The translations under genes and the position numbers were made by a program. The notes under the pieces are model-generated. The model made no database searches. It was not told where the DNA came from and saw only the letters and a list, made by a program, of their open reading frames with translations. A stretch of 31,590 bases of DNA, from contig DATERL010000059.1 in the NCBI GenBank assembly GCA_035271585.1, forward strand, positions 1 to 31,590, written 5' to 3'. Of this stretch, positions 1-8,218 are shown piece by piece. Within the stretch, counting starts at the first letter, position 1. Every line of letters starts with the position of its first letter. Source of the DNA: Roseimarinus sp035271585. GTDB lineage: Bacteria; Bacteroidota; Bacteroidia; Bacteroidales; Prolixibacteraceae.

Positions 1-161
1 ATGATATGCCCGCCCATATCAAATCATCGATTTTTGGGGCCAGCTTAACTATTCCCATTACCAACCACGAATTAAACCTGGGCACATGGCAAGGAATCTA
101 CCTTTGTGAATTCCGAAAAAGAGCTTCGAGCCGGACAATTGTTGCGACCATTTATAGTTGA
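1..161 (+). CDS. YjbQ/UPF0047 family protein (secondary thiamine-phosphate synthase-like), 3' end only
   Basis: Partial gene cut by the window edge. The reading frame runs from base 3 to a TGA at 159-161 and gives the last 52 residues. They contain DMPAHIKSS, the block LTIPI and LNLGTWQGIYLCEFR, followed by a terminal RTIVATIYS. These are the conserved C-terminal blocks of the YjbQ family, small (about 130-140 residue) beta-rich enzymes with reported thiamine-phosphate synthase side activity; the true cellular role is unsettled. The stop lies 45 bases before the IorA start, and the -7 promoter element I assign to iorA begins 10 bases after it. The two genes are therefore adjacent but probably not one transcript only. 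Family assignment is firm from the motif block; function is not. Confidence 0.85.
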   Translation, partial: DMPAHIKSSIFGASLTIPITNHELNLGTWQGIYLCEFRKRASSRTIVATIYS

Positions 162-171
162 AAATTTTTTA

Positions 172-179
172 TAAATTTG
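172..179 (+). promoter_or_regulatory. Bacteroidota -7 promoter element (TAAATTTG) for iorAB
   Basis: TAAATTTG matches the Bacteroidota -7 consensus TAnnTTTG at every fixed base. It sits 27 bases before the iorA ATG, between the upstream stop and the gene. I do not see a convincing TTTG -33 partner at the usual distance, so this is a moderate call. Confidence 0.45.
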
Positions 180-206
180 GCACTCGTAAAATCATAAATT
201 ATAACG

Positions 207-1826
207 ATGTCAAAAAACTTATTACTGGGAGTTGAAGCGATTGGGCAAGGAGCTGTAGATGCCGGAATTTCGGGGGTTTATGCATACCCTGGAACACCTT
301 CGACCGAAATAACAGAGTACATTCAGGAAAACAAACTTGCCATTGAGCGAAACATACACCGTAAATGGTCGGCCAACGAAAAAACAGCCATGGAAACTGC
401 TTTGGGCATGTCGTATGCCGGAAAACGGTCTTTGGTATGTATGAAACACGTTGGGCTTAATGTGGCCGCCGATGCGTTCATCAATTCAGCAATTACCGGA
501 ATAAACGGAGGATTGGTTATTGTTGCAGCCGACGATCCCTCAATGCACTCTTCTCAAAACGAACAAGACTCAAGGTTTTACGGCAAATTTGCCATGATTC
601 CGATTCTTGAACCATCGAACCAACAAGAAGCTTATCAAATGACACGATTTGCCTTCGATTTATCGGAGCAAACCAAAATACCGGTAATGATGCGCATTAC
701 AACGCGCCTTGCCCACTCCAGGGCAGGTGTTGAAACCAGTTCGCCTCGCGATGAGAACAAACCATCGATGCCAACTGATCCGCGTCAGTTTGTGCTACTG
801 CCTGCCATAGCCCGTCGTAGGTATAAAATGCTACTCGACAGTCAGGAAACCTTAATCAACATGTCAGAAAATTCCGATTACAATACACTTTTGCTTAACA
901 ATAAGGCTAAACTGGGAGTTATTTGTTGTGGAATTACCTATAACTATTTCATGGAAAATTTCGACAACAACGAAATTCCATATTCAGTATTAAAAGTAGG
1001 ACAATACCCGCTTCCTAAAAAATTAATCTATGAACTCGAAGCTAATTGCGACGAGATACTGGTTATTGAAGATGGCTACCCACTTGTTGAAGAACAACTG
1101 AGCGATTATTTTGGAAAAGGTAAAGCAGTTAAAGGACGACTTGACGGAACATTGCCCCGCGACGGTGAACTGAACCCCGACCTAGTAGCAAAAGCACTAA
1201 ACCTAGAATATCGTAACGAAACAAAATCAATAGATATTATTACACAACGTCCACCTGCACTTTGCGCAGGTTGTGGCCATCAAGATTTATATGCTGCCAT
1301 GAACGAGGTATTGCACGAAATTGGTTCGGGACATGTTTTTTCCGATATCGGGTGTTATACACTTGGCGCACTTCCACCTTATCAAACCATCAATAGCTGT
1401 GTTGATATGGGCGCATCAATTACAATGGCCAAAGGTGCAGCCGATGCAGGTTTATTCCCTTCGCTCTGTGTTATTGGCGATTCAACCTTTGCTCACTCAG
1501 GCATGACTGGTTTGCTCGACGCTGTTAACGAAGATTCAAACATTGTTATAATTATTTCCGATAACGAATCAATTTCGATGACTGGTGGACAAGAATCATC
1601 GGCTAAAGGAAAAATCGAATCAATTTGCGAAGGAATTGGTGTTGATCCCGATCACATAAAAGTTTTGATCCCACATAAAAAGAACCACGAACAAATGGTT
1701 CAAATTATCCGCGACGAAATTAATTTCAAGGGCGTTTCGGTTATTATTCCCCGCCGCGAGTGCATACAAAAAGCCATGCGCGACAAACGGGCAAATCGAA
1801 AAATAATCAAAACCAGCTGTCAATAA
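207..1826 (+). CDS. iorA: Indolepyruvate ferredoxin oxidoreductase alpha subunit, form without C-terminal ferredoxin domain
   Basis: With IorB, this oxidatively decarboxylates aryl 2-oxoacids (indolepyruvate, phenylpyruvate) to acyl-CoA, passing electrons to ferredoxin. The 539-residue chain starts with the pyrimidine-binding domain (GVYAYPGTPSTEITEY near residue 23; KTAMETALG, MKHVGLNVAADAF). A middle domain follows, and from about residue 345 the thiamine-diphosphate-binding domain, with PPALCAGCGHQD at 349-360, GDSTFAHSG beginning at residue 424 and NESISMTGGQ after it. The chain stops at about 539 residues with no CxxCxxCxxxC clusters after the ThDP domain. Textbook archaeal IorA runs to about 620-650 residues and ends in a two-cluster ferredoxin module, so the C-terminus is missing here; I believe this short form is common in Bacteroidota. 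It forms an operon with iorB, 40 bases downstream. Substrate preference cannot be read from the sequence; another branched or aryl 2-oxoacid is possible. Confidence 0.9.
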   Translation: MSKNLLLGVEAIGQGAVDAGISGVYAYPGTPSTEITEYIQENKLAIERNIHRKWSANEKTAMETALGMSYAGKRSLVCMKHVGLNVAADAFINSAITGINGGLVIVAADDPSMHSSQNEQDSRFYGKFAMIPILEPSNQQEAYQMTRFAFDLSEQTKIPVMMRITTRLAHSRAGVETSSPRDENKPSMPTDPRQFVLLPAIARRRYKMLLDSQETLINMSENSDYNTLLLNNKAKLGVICCGITYNYFMENFDNNEIPYSVLKVGQYPLPKKLIYELEANCDEILVIEDGYPLVEEQLSDYFGKGKAVKGRLDGTLPRDGELNPDLVAKALNLEYRNETKSIDIITQRPPALCAGCGHQDLYAAMNEVLHEIGSGHVFSDIGCYTLGALPPYQTINSCVDMGASITMAKGAADAGLFPSLCVIGDSTFAHSGMTGLLDAVNEDSNIVIIISDNESISMTGGQESSAKGKIESICEGIGVDPDHIKVLIPHKKNHEQMVQIIRDEINFKGVSVIIPRRECIQKAMRDKRANRKIIKTSCQ

Positions 1827-1866
1827 TTCAGCTATTATTTATTCAATTTTAAATCAAAAAAAACGA

Positions 1867-2460
1867 ATGAAAACAAACATCATATTAGCCGGAGTTGGAG
1901 GACAAGGCATATTATCAATTGCTGCCGTGTTGGGTGTTGCGTCGCTCAAAAACAACTACCACCTAAAACAAGCCGAAACACATGGTATGAGCCAACGTGG
2001 AGGAGCGGTTATGTCGCACCTTCGTATTTCGGATCGCCCCATTGCCAGCGACCTTATTCCGCTTGGAAAAGCCGATATTATCCTTTCGGTGGAGCCCATG
2101 GAATCGTTACGGTACATTAATTATCTAAAACCCAATGGATACATTGTAACCAATACCACCCCATTTATCAACATCCCAAATTACCCCGACATTGCCACTA
2201 TTCTTGACACAATCAATAAACAATCGCATTCGATAAGTATCGATGCCGACAAAATTGCAAAAGAAATTGGGAATGGGAAAGCGTCAAACATGGTAATGCT
2301 GGGCGCTGCATCGCCTTTTATTGAAATTCCTGTTGAAAATATTGAAGAAAGCATACGTCAAATTTTTGAACGCAAAGGCGAAGACATCGTAACCCTAAAC
2401 TTAAGAGCCTTTAATGCAGGCCGTGATTTTTCAATAATGAACCAAAACAAAAAAAATTAA
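1867..2460 (+). CDS. iorB: Indolepyruvate ferredoxin oxidoreductase beta subunit
   Basis: Gamma-type catalytic subunit of the 2-oxoacid:ferredoxin oxidoreductase, partner of IorA. The 197 residues match the normal IorB length. The N-terminus has the nucleotide/CoA-domain loop GVGGQGILSIAAVLG (residues 8-22), followed by the family signature ETHGMSQRGGAVMSHLR (about 38-54), which is diagnostic. The ATG is preceded by an A-rich stretch and no strong Shine-Dalgarno, as usual for the phylum. The gene follows iorA by 40 bases with no terminator between them, and a strong terminator follows at 2505. The two genes thus make a closed bicistronic unit. It carries no Fe-S motif, so the complex as encoded here has no ferredoxin-like module in either subunit. 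Confidence 0.92.
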   Translation: MKTNIILAGVGGQGILSIAAVLGVASLKNNYHLKQAETHGMSQRGGAVMSHLRISDRPIASDLIPLGKADIILSVEPMESLRYINYLKPNGYIVTNTTPFINIPNYPDIATILDTINKQSHSISIDADKIAKEIGNGKASNMVMLGAASPFIEIPVENIEESIRQIFERKGEDIVTLNLRAFNAGRDFSIMNQNKKN

Positions 2461-2504
2461 AATCGTTTCTTCTATTATTAAAAAAAACAAAAATATATTT
2501 GAAC

Positions 2505-2541
2505 AAGACCTACTTTATACCTGTTTAAAGTAGGTCTTTTT
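2505..2541 (+). terminator. Rho-independent terminator after iorAB
   Basis: A perfect 12-bp stem (arm 2505-2516 AAGACCTACTTT, arm 2527-2538 AAAGTAGGTCTT) with a 10-base loop is followed by a T run. It lies 44 bases after the iorB stop and insulates the next transcription unit. Confidence 0.9.
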
Positions 2542-2608
2542 GTTTAAAATAGATTAACTTGAGAAAACAATACAAAATAGAAGTCAACATCACGCAAATT
2601 TGTCAGTT

Positions 2609-3292
2609 ATGAGAAATCATTTTAAAACATTTCCCTTAATGGCCTTAATGATTGCTTTATCAGCAACATTATCAAATGCTCAGGATTTATCGATTGGAGC
2701 ATCACTAAAAAGCTCAACCATGGGCGTTGGTGGCGATGTGGTGTTTCAATTCCACGAACGCATGAGCGTGAGAGCAGGTTACGATTGGGCTGGTTTTTCA
2801 TTAAATCAGGATCTTACCCTCGAGGGGATTGACTTCAATGCGCAAGCAAAACTCAAAACAGGCTCATTACTAGCGCTATACGACTTTTACATAGCAAAAA
2901 TCTTATTCGTTTCAGCGGGCTTTGGTCTCAATAATTTAAACATTAACATAGCTGGGCAAGCTAAAAGCAATATGCCCTATGGCGATATTGAAATACCTGT
3001 CGATAAATTGGGTTCATTCACCTTCGATTTAAAACCAAAATTGAAGGTATCGCCATATCTGGGAATTGGTTTTGGCCGTACCCTCAGTAAAAATAAAACA
3101 GTTGGTTTTGCATTTGAATTGGGCACTTTTTACCAAGGTCCGCCCAAAATAAGCATTGTATCGGAGGGGCTCATTTCCCCAACCGGCAACCCCGACTTCG
3201 GACAAGCCGAATTATTAGAGAAACAATTGAGCCAATATGTTTTGTACCCCGTTGCAAAAATGAGTTTATCGTTTAAAATTCACAGTTTCTAG
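2609..3292 (+). CDS. Outer-membrane beta-barrel protein, function unknown
   Basis: A 227-residue secreted protein. I start it at the ATG at 2609 rather than an in-frame TTG at 2600, because the ATG gives a clean signal peptide: MRNHFK, hydrophobic PLMALMIALSATLS, then cleavage after NAQ. The mature chain is a run of amphipathic, aromatic-rich strands (VRAGYDWAGFSL, SLLALYDFYI, LFVSAGFGLNN, VSPYLGIGFGRT, GFAFELGTFYQ). It ends in YPVAKMSLSFKIHSF, a terminal aromatic beta-signal typical of barrels inserted by BamA. The segment FYQGPPKISIVSEG near the end recalls a widespread uncharacterised small-barrel family. The lipoprotein gene 18 bases downstream is almost certainly cotranscribed. No enzymatic motif is visible. 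Barrel fold is likely; any role in transport or adhesion would be a guess. Confidence 0.75.
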   Translation: MRNHFKTFPLMALMIALSATLSNAQDLSIGASLKSSTMGVGGDVVFQFHERMSVRAGYDWAGFSLNQDLTLEGIDFNAQAKLKTGSLLALYDFYIAKILFVSAGFGLNNLNINIAGQAKSNMPYGDIEIPVDKLGSFTFDLKPKLKVSPYLGIGFGRTLSKNKTVGFAFELGTFYQGPPKISIVSEGLISPTGNPDFGQAELLEKQLSQYVLYPVAKMSLSFKIHSF

Positions 3293-3310
3293 CACTAAAA
3301 ATATAGCGAA

Positions 3311-4825
3311 ATGAAAAACATACTAAAATCGGTTAAAGTAATTGCCATTATATTGGTAACTTTATTCGTCAACAACAGTTGCAGCAACTTGTTAGACAAT
3401 CCTCTAAAAGACAAAGAAACAGGCGACGACATTACACTTATATTGCTCGACTTGAATTTTTTTGACACCAAGCTCAATTTTTATTTCGTTGAAGAAGGAA
3501 CTGACGAATTAGTAATTGACAAAACAATTAACGTAACATTTGATGGAGCCAGTGCAACAAATATTGTTGGCTACGACGGCTTTAAATCGGACGATTACAA
3601 CGTAAAAAATGGCAAATTAGAATTAGCTTACGATCCTAATATTGACGTAAATGAAAACATCCCCATCGAATTTACAACCTACATTTATACTGAAGGATTT
3701 GCTTACCATGCTTTTCCAAAAGAAACCTATTTAACGCAAACCGGCGATTACGACATTATTATTGAACTCATCCCAATCGAAAAAACAAAATCGGCTCAAT
3801 CACACCTTAAATCGGCCTCGACCATACTTAAACCAGGCGAAGAACCTTTCGATGTGAAATTCAACAATAAGCTTATACAAGCCGAAGATAACCCAATGTG
3901 GACTACATTTCGTCAAAAAGGCCCATTTCAGGATGGCAAAAAATACTACACCATGTATGGAGCTGAACAAACATCAGCAGGAACACTTACATCGTCTAAC
4001 TTTTCAAGAGATATTCTCCAGTTTTCAAATTGGGGTATCGAAGGAATTTTTCAAGCGAACGGAAAAAAATCCCAAAGTTTTGACTTAACAAACAAGGATG
4101 TTAAGGTGGAAGCAAACCTTAAATACTTCATGGCTTATTCAGCAGTTGTTACCAACAACACAAAAATATGTTACAGTGGTATAAACATTAACATTAAAGA
4201 AAAAAACGGTAGCAACGGAACCGGTAAGTTTAAATATTCTATTACTATTGACAACGAAATTGTTGTATCAGGCAAAATTAGCGGCGCATCGATACCCATT
4301 AAATCAAACACGGGTGCTTTTTATTACCAGGAGGGTGCCACATCTGCCATACTAAAAATTACAGGAGATGGACAATATGACTTGTCGCCATCCGAAATTA
4401 CGATTAATAACTTTTGTGGCGCTTCGGTCGATATTACAGCTACACCTAAAAACGGACTGGTTCAACACCATATCATAACAAGTTTTGTTTGTTTAGGTAA
4501 GCCAGCTGGCTATGCCCCATCAATTAATGGACAGTTCAAAGAAAAGGGATCATCGGATGTATGGACCTATTTCAAATTTAAGGAAGGCATAGCCGATTTA
4601 TGGTTTAAGCCTGGGGCAACTTATACCGTTAAAGGCTCAATGAACGATGAAACTGCCACATTCGATCTTCCGACCGATATAAGCAAAATTGATGCAGTTA
4701 TCGCCCAAATAAAATTAGAACAGCCTGATATTAATGATATAAAGATTAATATTTCGGATAATAAAAATGGTATAAAAACGATTCGAGTTGAAGTGTTCTT
4801 TAAAGAAGGAAAGTGCATGTTTTAG
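3311..4825 (+). CDS. Large lipoprotein of unknown function
   Basis: A 504-residue predicted lipoprotein: MKNILKS, then the hydrophobic VIAIILVTLFV, then NNSC with the lipid-modified cysteine at residue 24. After it comes SNLLDNPLKDKETGDD, an acidic, low-structure linker of the kind that can mark export to the cell surface in Bacteroidota. The rest is beta-rich with no domain I recognise. Cysteines occur only late (in TKICYS, NNFCGAS, SFVCLGKP and GKCMF), so one or two disulfides are possible. The gene begins 18 bases after the barrel gene and ends just before a terminator, making a two-gene unit. A barrel plus lipoprotein pair could form a surface complex, but nothing in the sequence names a ligand. 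I do not recognise a family. Confidence 0.7.
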   Translation: MKNILKSVKVIAIILVTLFVNNSCSNLLDNPLKDKETGDDITLILLDLNFFDTKLNFYFVEEGTDELVIDKTINVTFDGASATNIVGYDGFKSDDYNVKNGKLELAYDPNIDVNENIPIEFTTYIYTEGFAYHAFPKETYLTQTGDYDIIIELIPIEKTKSAQSHLKSASTILKPGEEPFDVKFNNKLIQAEDNPMWTTFRQKGPFQDGKKYYTMYGAEQTSAGTLTSSNFSRDILQFSNWGIEGIFQANGKKSQSFDLTNKDVKVEANLKYFMAYSAVVTNNTKICYSGININIKEKNGSNGTGKFKYSITIDNEIVVSGKISGASIPIKSNTGAFYYQEGATSAILKITGDGQYDLSPSEITINNFCGASVDITATPKNGLVQHHIITSFVCLGKPAGYAPSINGQFKEKGSSDVWTYFKFKEGIADLWFKPGATYTVKGSMNDETATFDLPTDISKIDAVIAQIKLEQPDINDIKINISDNKNGIKTIRVEVFFKEGKCMF

Positions 4826-4842
4826 AGTAAATACTATCACAA

Positions 4843-4867
4843 AAGGTCGCATTAAGCGACCTTCTTA
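4843..4867 (+). terminator. Rho-independent terminator after the barrel-lipoprotein pair
   Basis: An 8-bp stem AAGGTCGC (4843-4850) / GCGACCTT (4856-4863) with a 5-base loop is followed by a short, interrupted T tract. It lies 17 bases after the lipoprotein stop. Confidence 0.75.
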
Positions 4868-4903
4868 TTGCACATTACTTATACATTTTACTTTTCGAAG
4901 TTA

Positions 4904-4930
4904 TTGAAATAAAAAAAAGACTTACATTTG
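4904..4930 (+). promoter_or_regulatory. Bacteroidota-type promoter for the GT2-pyrC region
   Basis: TACATTTG at 4923-4930 matches TAnnTTTG exactly, and TTG at 4904-4906 is a plausible -33 element 16 bases upstream. The predicted transcript would begin about 35 bases before the ATG at 4973. It follows directly on the preceding terminator, which supports a new transcription unit starting here. Confidence 0.6.
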
Positions 4931-4972
4931 TAACTTTACAAAATAATTTTGGCATTTCAGAAATTTCACATT

Positions 4973-5710
4973 ATGAAAGAAAACTTGGTAATTATACCAA
5001 CCTACAAAGAAAAGGAGAACATTGAAAAAATTATCCGTTATGTTTTTCAACTCCCTGTCGATTTTCACATTTTAGTAATTGATGACAATTCGCCCGATGG
5101 CACTGCCGACATCGTTAAAAAACTAATAACTGAATTTGAAGGCAAACTGCACATGGTTGAACGTTCGGGTAAACTTGGATTGGGAACGGCCTATATCAGA
5201 GGTTTTAGATGGGCAATAGAACACGATTACCAGTTTATTTTTGAGATGGATGCCGATTTTTCGCATAATCCCGACGATTTACCACATTTATATAATGCTT
5301 GTAAAAACGGCGCCGATTTAGCTGTGGGTTCTCGCTATGTTTCAGGTATAAACGTTGTAAACTGGCCACTTAGTCGCGTTTTAATGTCATATTTTGCTTC
5401 AATGTACGTGCGTATAATTACTGGAATGCCCGTTCACGATTCAACCGCCGGATTTGTATGCTACACAAATAAGTTACTCAAAACCATCGATCTCGACAAC
5501 ATTAAAATGAAAGGATATGGCTTTCAAATTGAAATGAAATTTACAGCATGGAAACACAAAGCAAAAATAAAAGAAGTTTCAATTGTGTTTATCGACCGGC
5601 AGGAAGGCACTTCAAAAATGAGTGGTGGTATTTTTAGCGAAGCTTTATTTGGAGTTATTAAAATGAAATGGCGAAGTTTTTTCACAAAATACAAAACAAT
5701 TTCAGCATAA
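4973..5710 (+). CDS. GT2 glycosyltransferase, polyprenol monophosphomannose synthase-like
   Basis: Transfers a hexose, typically mannose from GDP-mannose, to a polyprenyl phosphate on the cytoplasmic face of the membrane, supplying a lipid-linked sugar donor. The 245-residue chain is a compact GT-A domain of dolichol-phosphate mannose synthase type: VIIPTYKEKENIEKII at the N-terminus, VIDDNSPDGTADIV, GLGTAYIRGF, the metal-binding D93-A-D95 in MDADFSHNPDD, then DSTAGFVCY, GYGFQIEM and a QEGTSKMSGG loop. There are no C-terminal membrane helices, unlike the longer forms that also carry a GtrA-like domain. I use the ATG at 4973; an upstream TTG start falls inside the leader next to the promoter. 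The neighbour pyrC follows 53 bases later past a hairpin. The sugar could be glucose instead of mannose. Confidence 0.85.
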   Translation: MKENLVIIPTYKEKENIEKIIRYVFQLPVDFHILVIDDNSPDGTADIVKKLITEFEGKLHMVERSGKLGLGTAYIRGFRWAIEHDYQFIFEMDADFSHNPDDLPHLYNACKNGADLAVGSRYVSGINVVNWPLSRVLMSYFASMYVRIITGMPVHDSTAGFVCYTNKLLKTIDLDNIKMKGYGFQIEMKFTAWKHKAKIKEVSIVFIDRQEGTSKMSGGIFSEALFGVIKMKWRSFFTKYKTISA

Positions 5711-5713
5711 TTG

Positions 5714-5740
5714 AACAGCTCCTGCCACGGAGCTGTTTTT
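5714..5740 (+). terminator. Hairpin with T run between GT2 and pyrC
   Basis: A 9-bp stem AACAGCTCC (5714-5722) / GGAGCTGTT (5729-5737) with a 6-base loop ends in five Ts (5736-5740). It begins 3 bases after the GT2 stop. I see no clear separate promoter for pyrC in the 23 bases that remain, so partial read-through is likely. Confidence 0.75.
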
Positions 5741-5763
5741 ATAAATAACCATTGCAACATAAA

Positions 5764-7092
5764 ATGAAAACACTTATAAAAAACGCGACTATTATCAACG
5801 AAGGCCAAAGTTTTGTGGGGTCGGTAGTTATCGTAAACGACATCATTGAACAAGTTTTAAGCAATGAACCAAGCGGAGATTTCGACCGCATTATTGATGC
5901 TACTGGTTTAATGCTAATCCCCGGAGTTATCGACGACCAAGTACATTTCAGAGAGCCAGGATTAACTCACAAAGGCGAAATATACACCGAGGCTAAAGCA
6001 GCTGTGGCAGGTGGAGTTACGTCATATATGGAAATGCCCAACACCAACCCACAAAGCACCACCGTGCATTTGCTCGAAGAAAAATACAAAAAGGCTGCCG
6101 AAGTATCGCTGGCCAATTATTCCTTTTACATAGGCGCAACCAACACCAACATCAACGAAGTGCTAAAAGCCAACCCGAACAATGTTTGTGGCATAAAATG
6201 TTTCATGGGATCATCGACTGGTAATATGCTGGTTGAAGGCGAAGGGCTAAAAACACTTTTCGAAAATGCACACATGCTGGTGGCCACGCATTGCGAAGAA
6301 GAAGCGATTATTCAAAAAAACACACAACATTTTTTTGAAAAATATGGCGAAAACATGCCGGTAAAATACCATCCCCAAATCAGAAGCGCCAAAGCTTGTT
6401 ACCAATCGACTTTTAAAGCCATCAATTTGGCTCACAAATACAACACCCGTTTACACGTACTCCACCTTTCAACGGCCATCGAAATGGAGCTATTCAGCCC
6501 AGGAAAGCTTGCCAATAAAAAGATCACCAACGAGGTATGTGTCCATCACCTTTGGTTTGATGAGCGCGATTACGAAACCCACGGAAACTTTATTAAATGG
6601 AACCCTGCGATAAAAACCGAGCACGACAAACACGCACTTCAAAAAGCCATTAATACTGGCATAATCGATGTGGTAGCTACCGATCATGCACCACACACTT
6701 TGGAAGAAAAGAACAATTCTTATTTTAAAGCACCTTCGGGAGGTCCACTAGTTCAACATTCACTGGTGGGCATGCTCGAAATGGTAAAACAAGGTATTTT
6801 CACCTACGAAAAAGTAGTTGAAATGATGTGCCATAATCCAGCCATTTTGTTTCAAATCGACAATCGCGGCTTTATTCGAGAAGGTTATAAAGCCGATTTG
6901 GTAATAATAAACCCAAGCAACAATTGGATTGTATCGCCAGAGAACATTCTGTATAAATGTAAATGGTCGCCATTTACAGGCGAAACATTTAGCCACAGCA
7001 TTACATCAACATTTGTTAATGGACATTTAGCTTTTCAAAACGGTGAATTTGACGAAGCCCAAAAGGGTGAACGTTTGCAATTTAACCGATAA
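5764..7092 (+). CDS. pyrC: Dihydroorotase
   Basis: Amidohydrolase of de novo pyrimidine synthesis: reversible cyclisation of N-carbamoyl-L-aspartate to dihydroorotate. The 442 residues match class I length. Motifs in order are: LIPGVIDDQVHFREPG (52-66) after an N-terminal beta-sandwich strand; GGVTSYMEMPNTNP; GIKCFMGSSTGNML, which holds a lysine that could be the carbamylated metal bridge; VATHCEEE; RLHVLHLST; and DVVATDHAPHT with the catalytic aspartate. The C-terminus returns to the sandwich (GYKADLVIINPS). The metal-binding HxH of the first motif reads Q59-V-H61 here, so one expected histidine is glutamine; I recall the same DDQVHFREPG string in other Bacteroidota dihydroorotases. The ATG at 5764 is preferred to an in-frame TTG 12 bases upstream. 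The gene ends 53 bases from the convergent cheB. Confidence 0.93.
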   Translation: MKTLIKNATIINEGQSFVGSVVIVNDIIEQVLSNEPSGDFDRIIDATGLMLIPGVIDDQVHFREPGLTHKGEIYTEAKAAVAGGVTSYMEMPNTNPQSTTVHLLEEKYKKAAEVSLANYSFYIGATNTNINEVLKANPNNVCGIKCFMGSSTGNMLVEGEGLKTLFENAHMLVATHCEEEAIIQKNTQHFFEKYGENMPVKYHPQIRSAKACYQSTFKAINLAHKYNTRLHVLHLSTAIEMELFSPGKLANKKITNEVCVHHLWFDERDYETHGNFIKWNPAIKTEHDKHALQKAINTGIIDVVATDHAPHTLEEKNNSYFKAPSGGPLVQHSLVGMLEMVKQGIFTYEKVVEMMCHNPAILFQIDNRGFIREGYKADLVIINPSNNWIVSPENILYKCKWSPFTGETFSHSITSTFVNGHLAFQNGEFDEAQKGERLQFNR

Positions 7093-7145
7093 GATACTAC
7101 AATAGAGCAATCAAAACTTGAGTTTGTAAACCAATATTGATAAAG

Positions 7146-8210
7146 CTATTTTTTAAACCGCTCGATCAAAAAATCAGGGATTTTCTGAAGAGACAAAACC
7201 TCGTTGTGTGCATTAAGCAAGAAAGCCTGATAAGGCATACCATACACTACCGAAGACTTTTGATCTTGTGCTACAGTGTAAGCTCCTGCTTCTTTCATTT
7301 TCAATAATCCTTTAGCACCATCGGCACCCATACCTGTGAGAATTACACCAACAGCTTTATCTTTAGCAAATCGGGAAACAGAGTCAAAAAGCACATCGAC
7401 TGAAGGTTTGTGACGGTTAACAGGCTCACTGTCGTTAACACTTACGCGAAAACGCCCCACGCTTCCGGTCAGTTCCATTTGTTTACCCCCGGCAGCAATC
7501 AAAACGCGCCCCTGATAGAGTTCATCTCCATCTTCGGCTTCTTTAACCTCCATTTCGCAAAGCGTATTTAACCTGTCGGCAAAAAGTTTGGTAAAACCCT
7601 TTGGCATGTGCTGTGTAATAACAATACCAGGCATTGTGGCAGGTAGTGCCCTTAAAATAAATTCGATGGCCGTAGTTCCGCCCGCCGATGCCCCAATTGC
7701 AATAATTTTATTTGTGGGAATAATAACCTGTATTCGGGGCGACTCCATCCTAATGGACGATAGGTCAACTAACTGCCGTTGTTTAAGCCTAACATTTGCA
7801 GTTGAAGCGCCTTTAATTTTCTCGCAAACGAAAGCATAAAAATCAAAAAGATTTTCATTTGATTTCAGTTTTTCGGGTTTATGAATAATATCGATAGCCC
7901 CTTTATACATTGCATCTAAGCAAATTTCTTTATTTCCTTTGGTTAAGCTTGAAACAATGATGACAGGTATGGGATGCTGTTTCATCAGTTTTTCCAAAAA
8001 GGTAAGGCCGTCCATTTGTGGCATCTCGATATCGAGAGTAATCACATCGGGAATATTCTTTTCGATTATATCGATAGCCTGAAAAGCATCGTGTGCAGTT
8101 CCAATTAAATCAAGTTCGATATCTGATTCAACGGCGTTGGCCAATACACGTCTGAAAATTACAGAATCGTCGACCACCAATACTTTTATTTTTTTCTTAA
8201 GATCACCCAT
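7146..8210 (-). CDS. cheB: CheB chemotaxis protein-glutamate methylesterase/deamidase
   Basis: Removes methyl groups from chemoreceptors during adaptation, activated by phosphorylation from CheA. The 354-residue chain has an N-terminal receiver with the acidic pair D14/D15, phospho-acceptor D60 (VITLDIEMP), S88 and K111. A variable linker of about 40 residues precedes the C-terminal esterase domain. The catalytic triad is visible: S175 in AIGASAGGT, H201 in ITQHMPKGF and D297 in LTGMGADGA. Length and order are standard, with no broken motif. It is the last gene of the che operon, starting 8 bases after the cheD stop, so deamidase and esterase are probably translationally linked. It converges on pyrC. 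Confidence 0.97.
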   Translation of the reverse strand: MGDLKKKIKVLVVDDSVIFRRVLANAVESDIELDLIGTAHDAFQAIDIIEKNIPDVITLDIEMPQMDGLTFLEKLMKQHPIPVIIVSSLTKGNKEICLDAMYKGAIDIIHKPEKLKSNENLFDFYAFVCEKIKGASTANVRLKQRQLVDLSSIRMESPRIQVIIPTNKIIAIGASAGGTTAIEFILRALPATMPGIVITQHMPKGFTKLFADRLNTLCEMEVKEAEDGDELYQGRVLIAAGGKQMELTGSVGRFRVSVNDSEPVNRHKPSVDVLFDSVSRFAKDKAVGVILTGMGADGAKGLLKMKEAGAYTVAQDQKSSVVYGMPYQAFLLNAHNEVLSLQKIPDFLIERFKK

Positions 8211-8218
8211 TTATCAAC

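Noticed and set aside
5524..5853. 109-codon minus-strand reading frame across the end of the GT2 gene and start of pyrC
   Set aside because: It lies antisense to two well-supported genes, covers their intergenic hairpin, and its translation has no recognisable domain or coding bias.
7093..7145. Possible terminator between convergent pyrC and cheB
   Set aside because: Only a 5-bp AAACT/AGTTT pairing with a 2-base gap is visible; it does not form a convincing hairpin.
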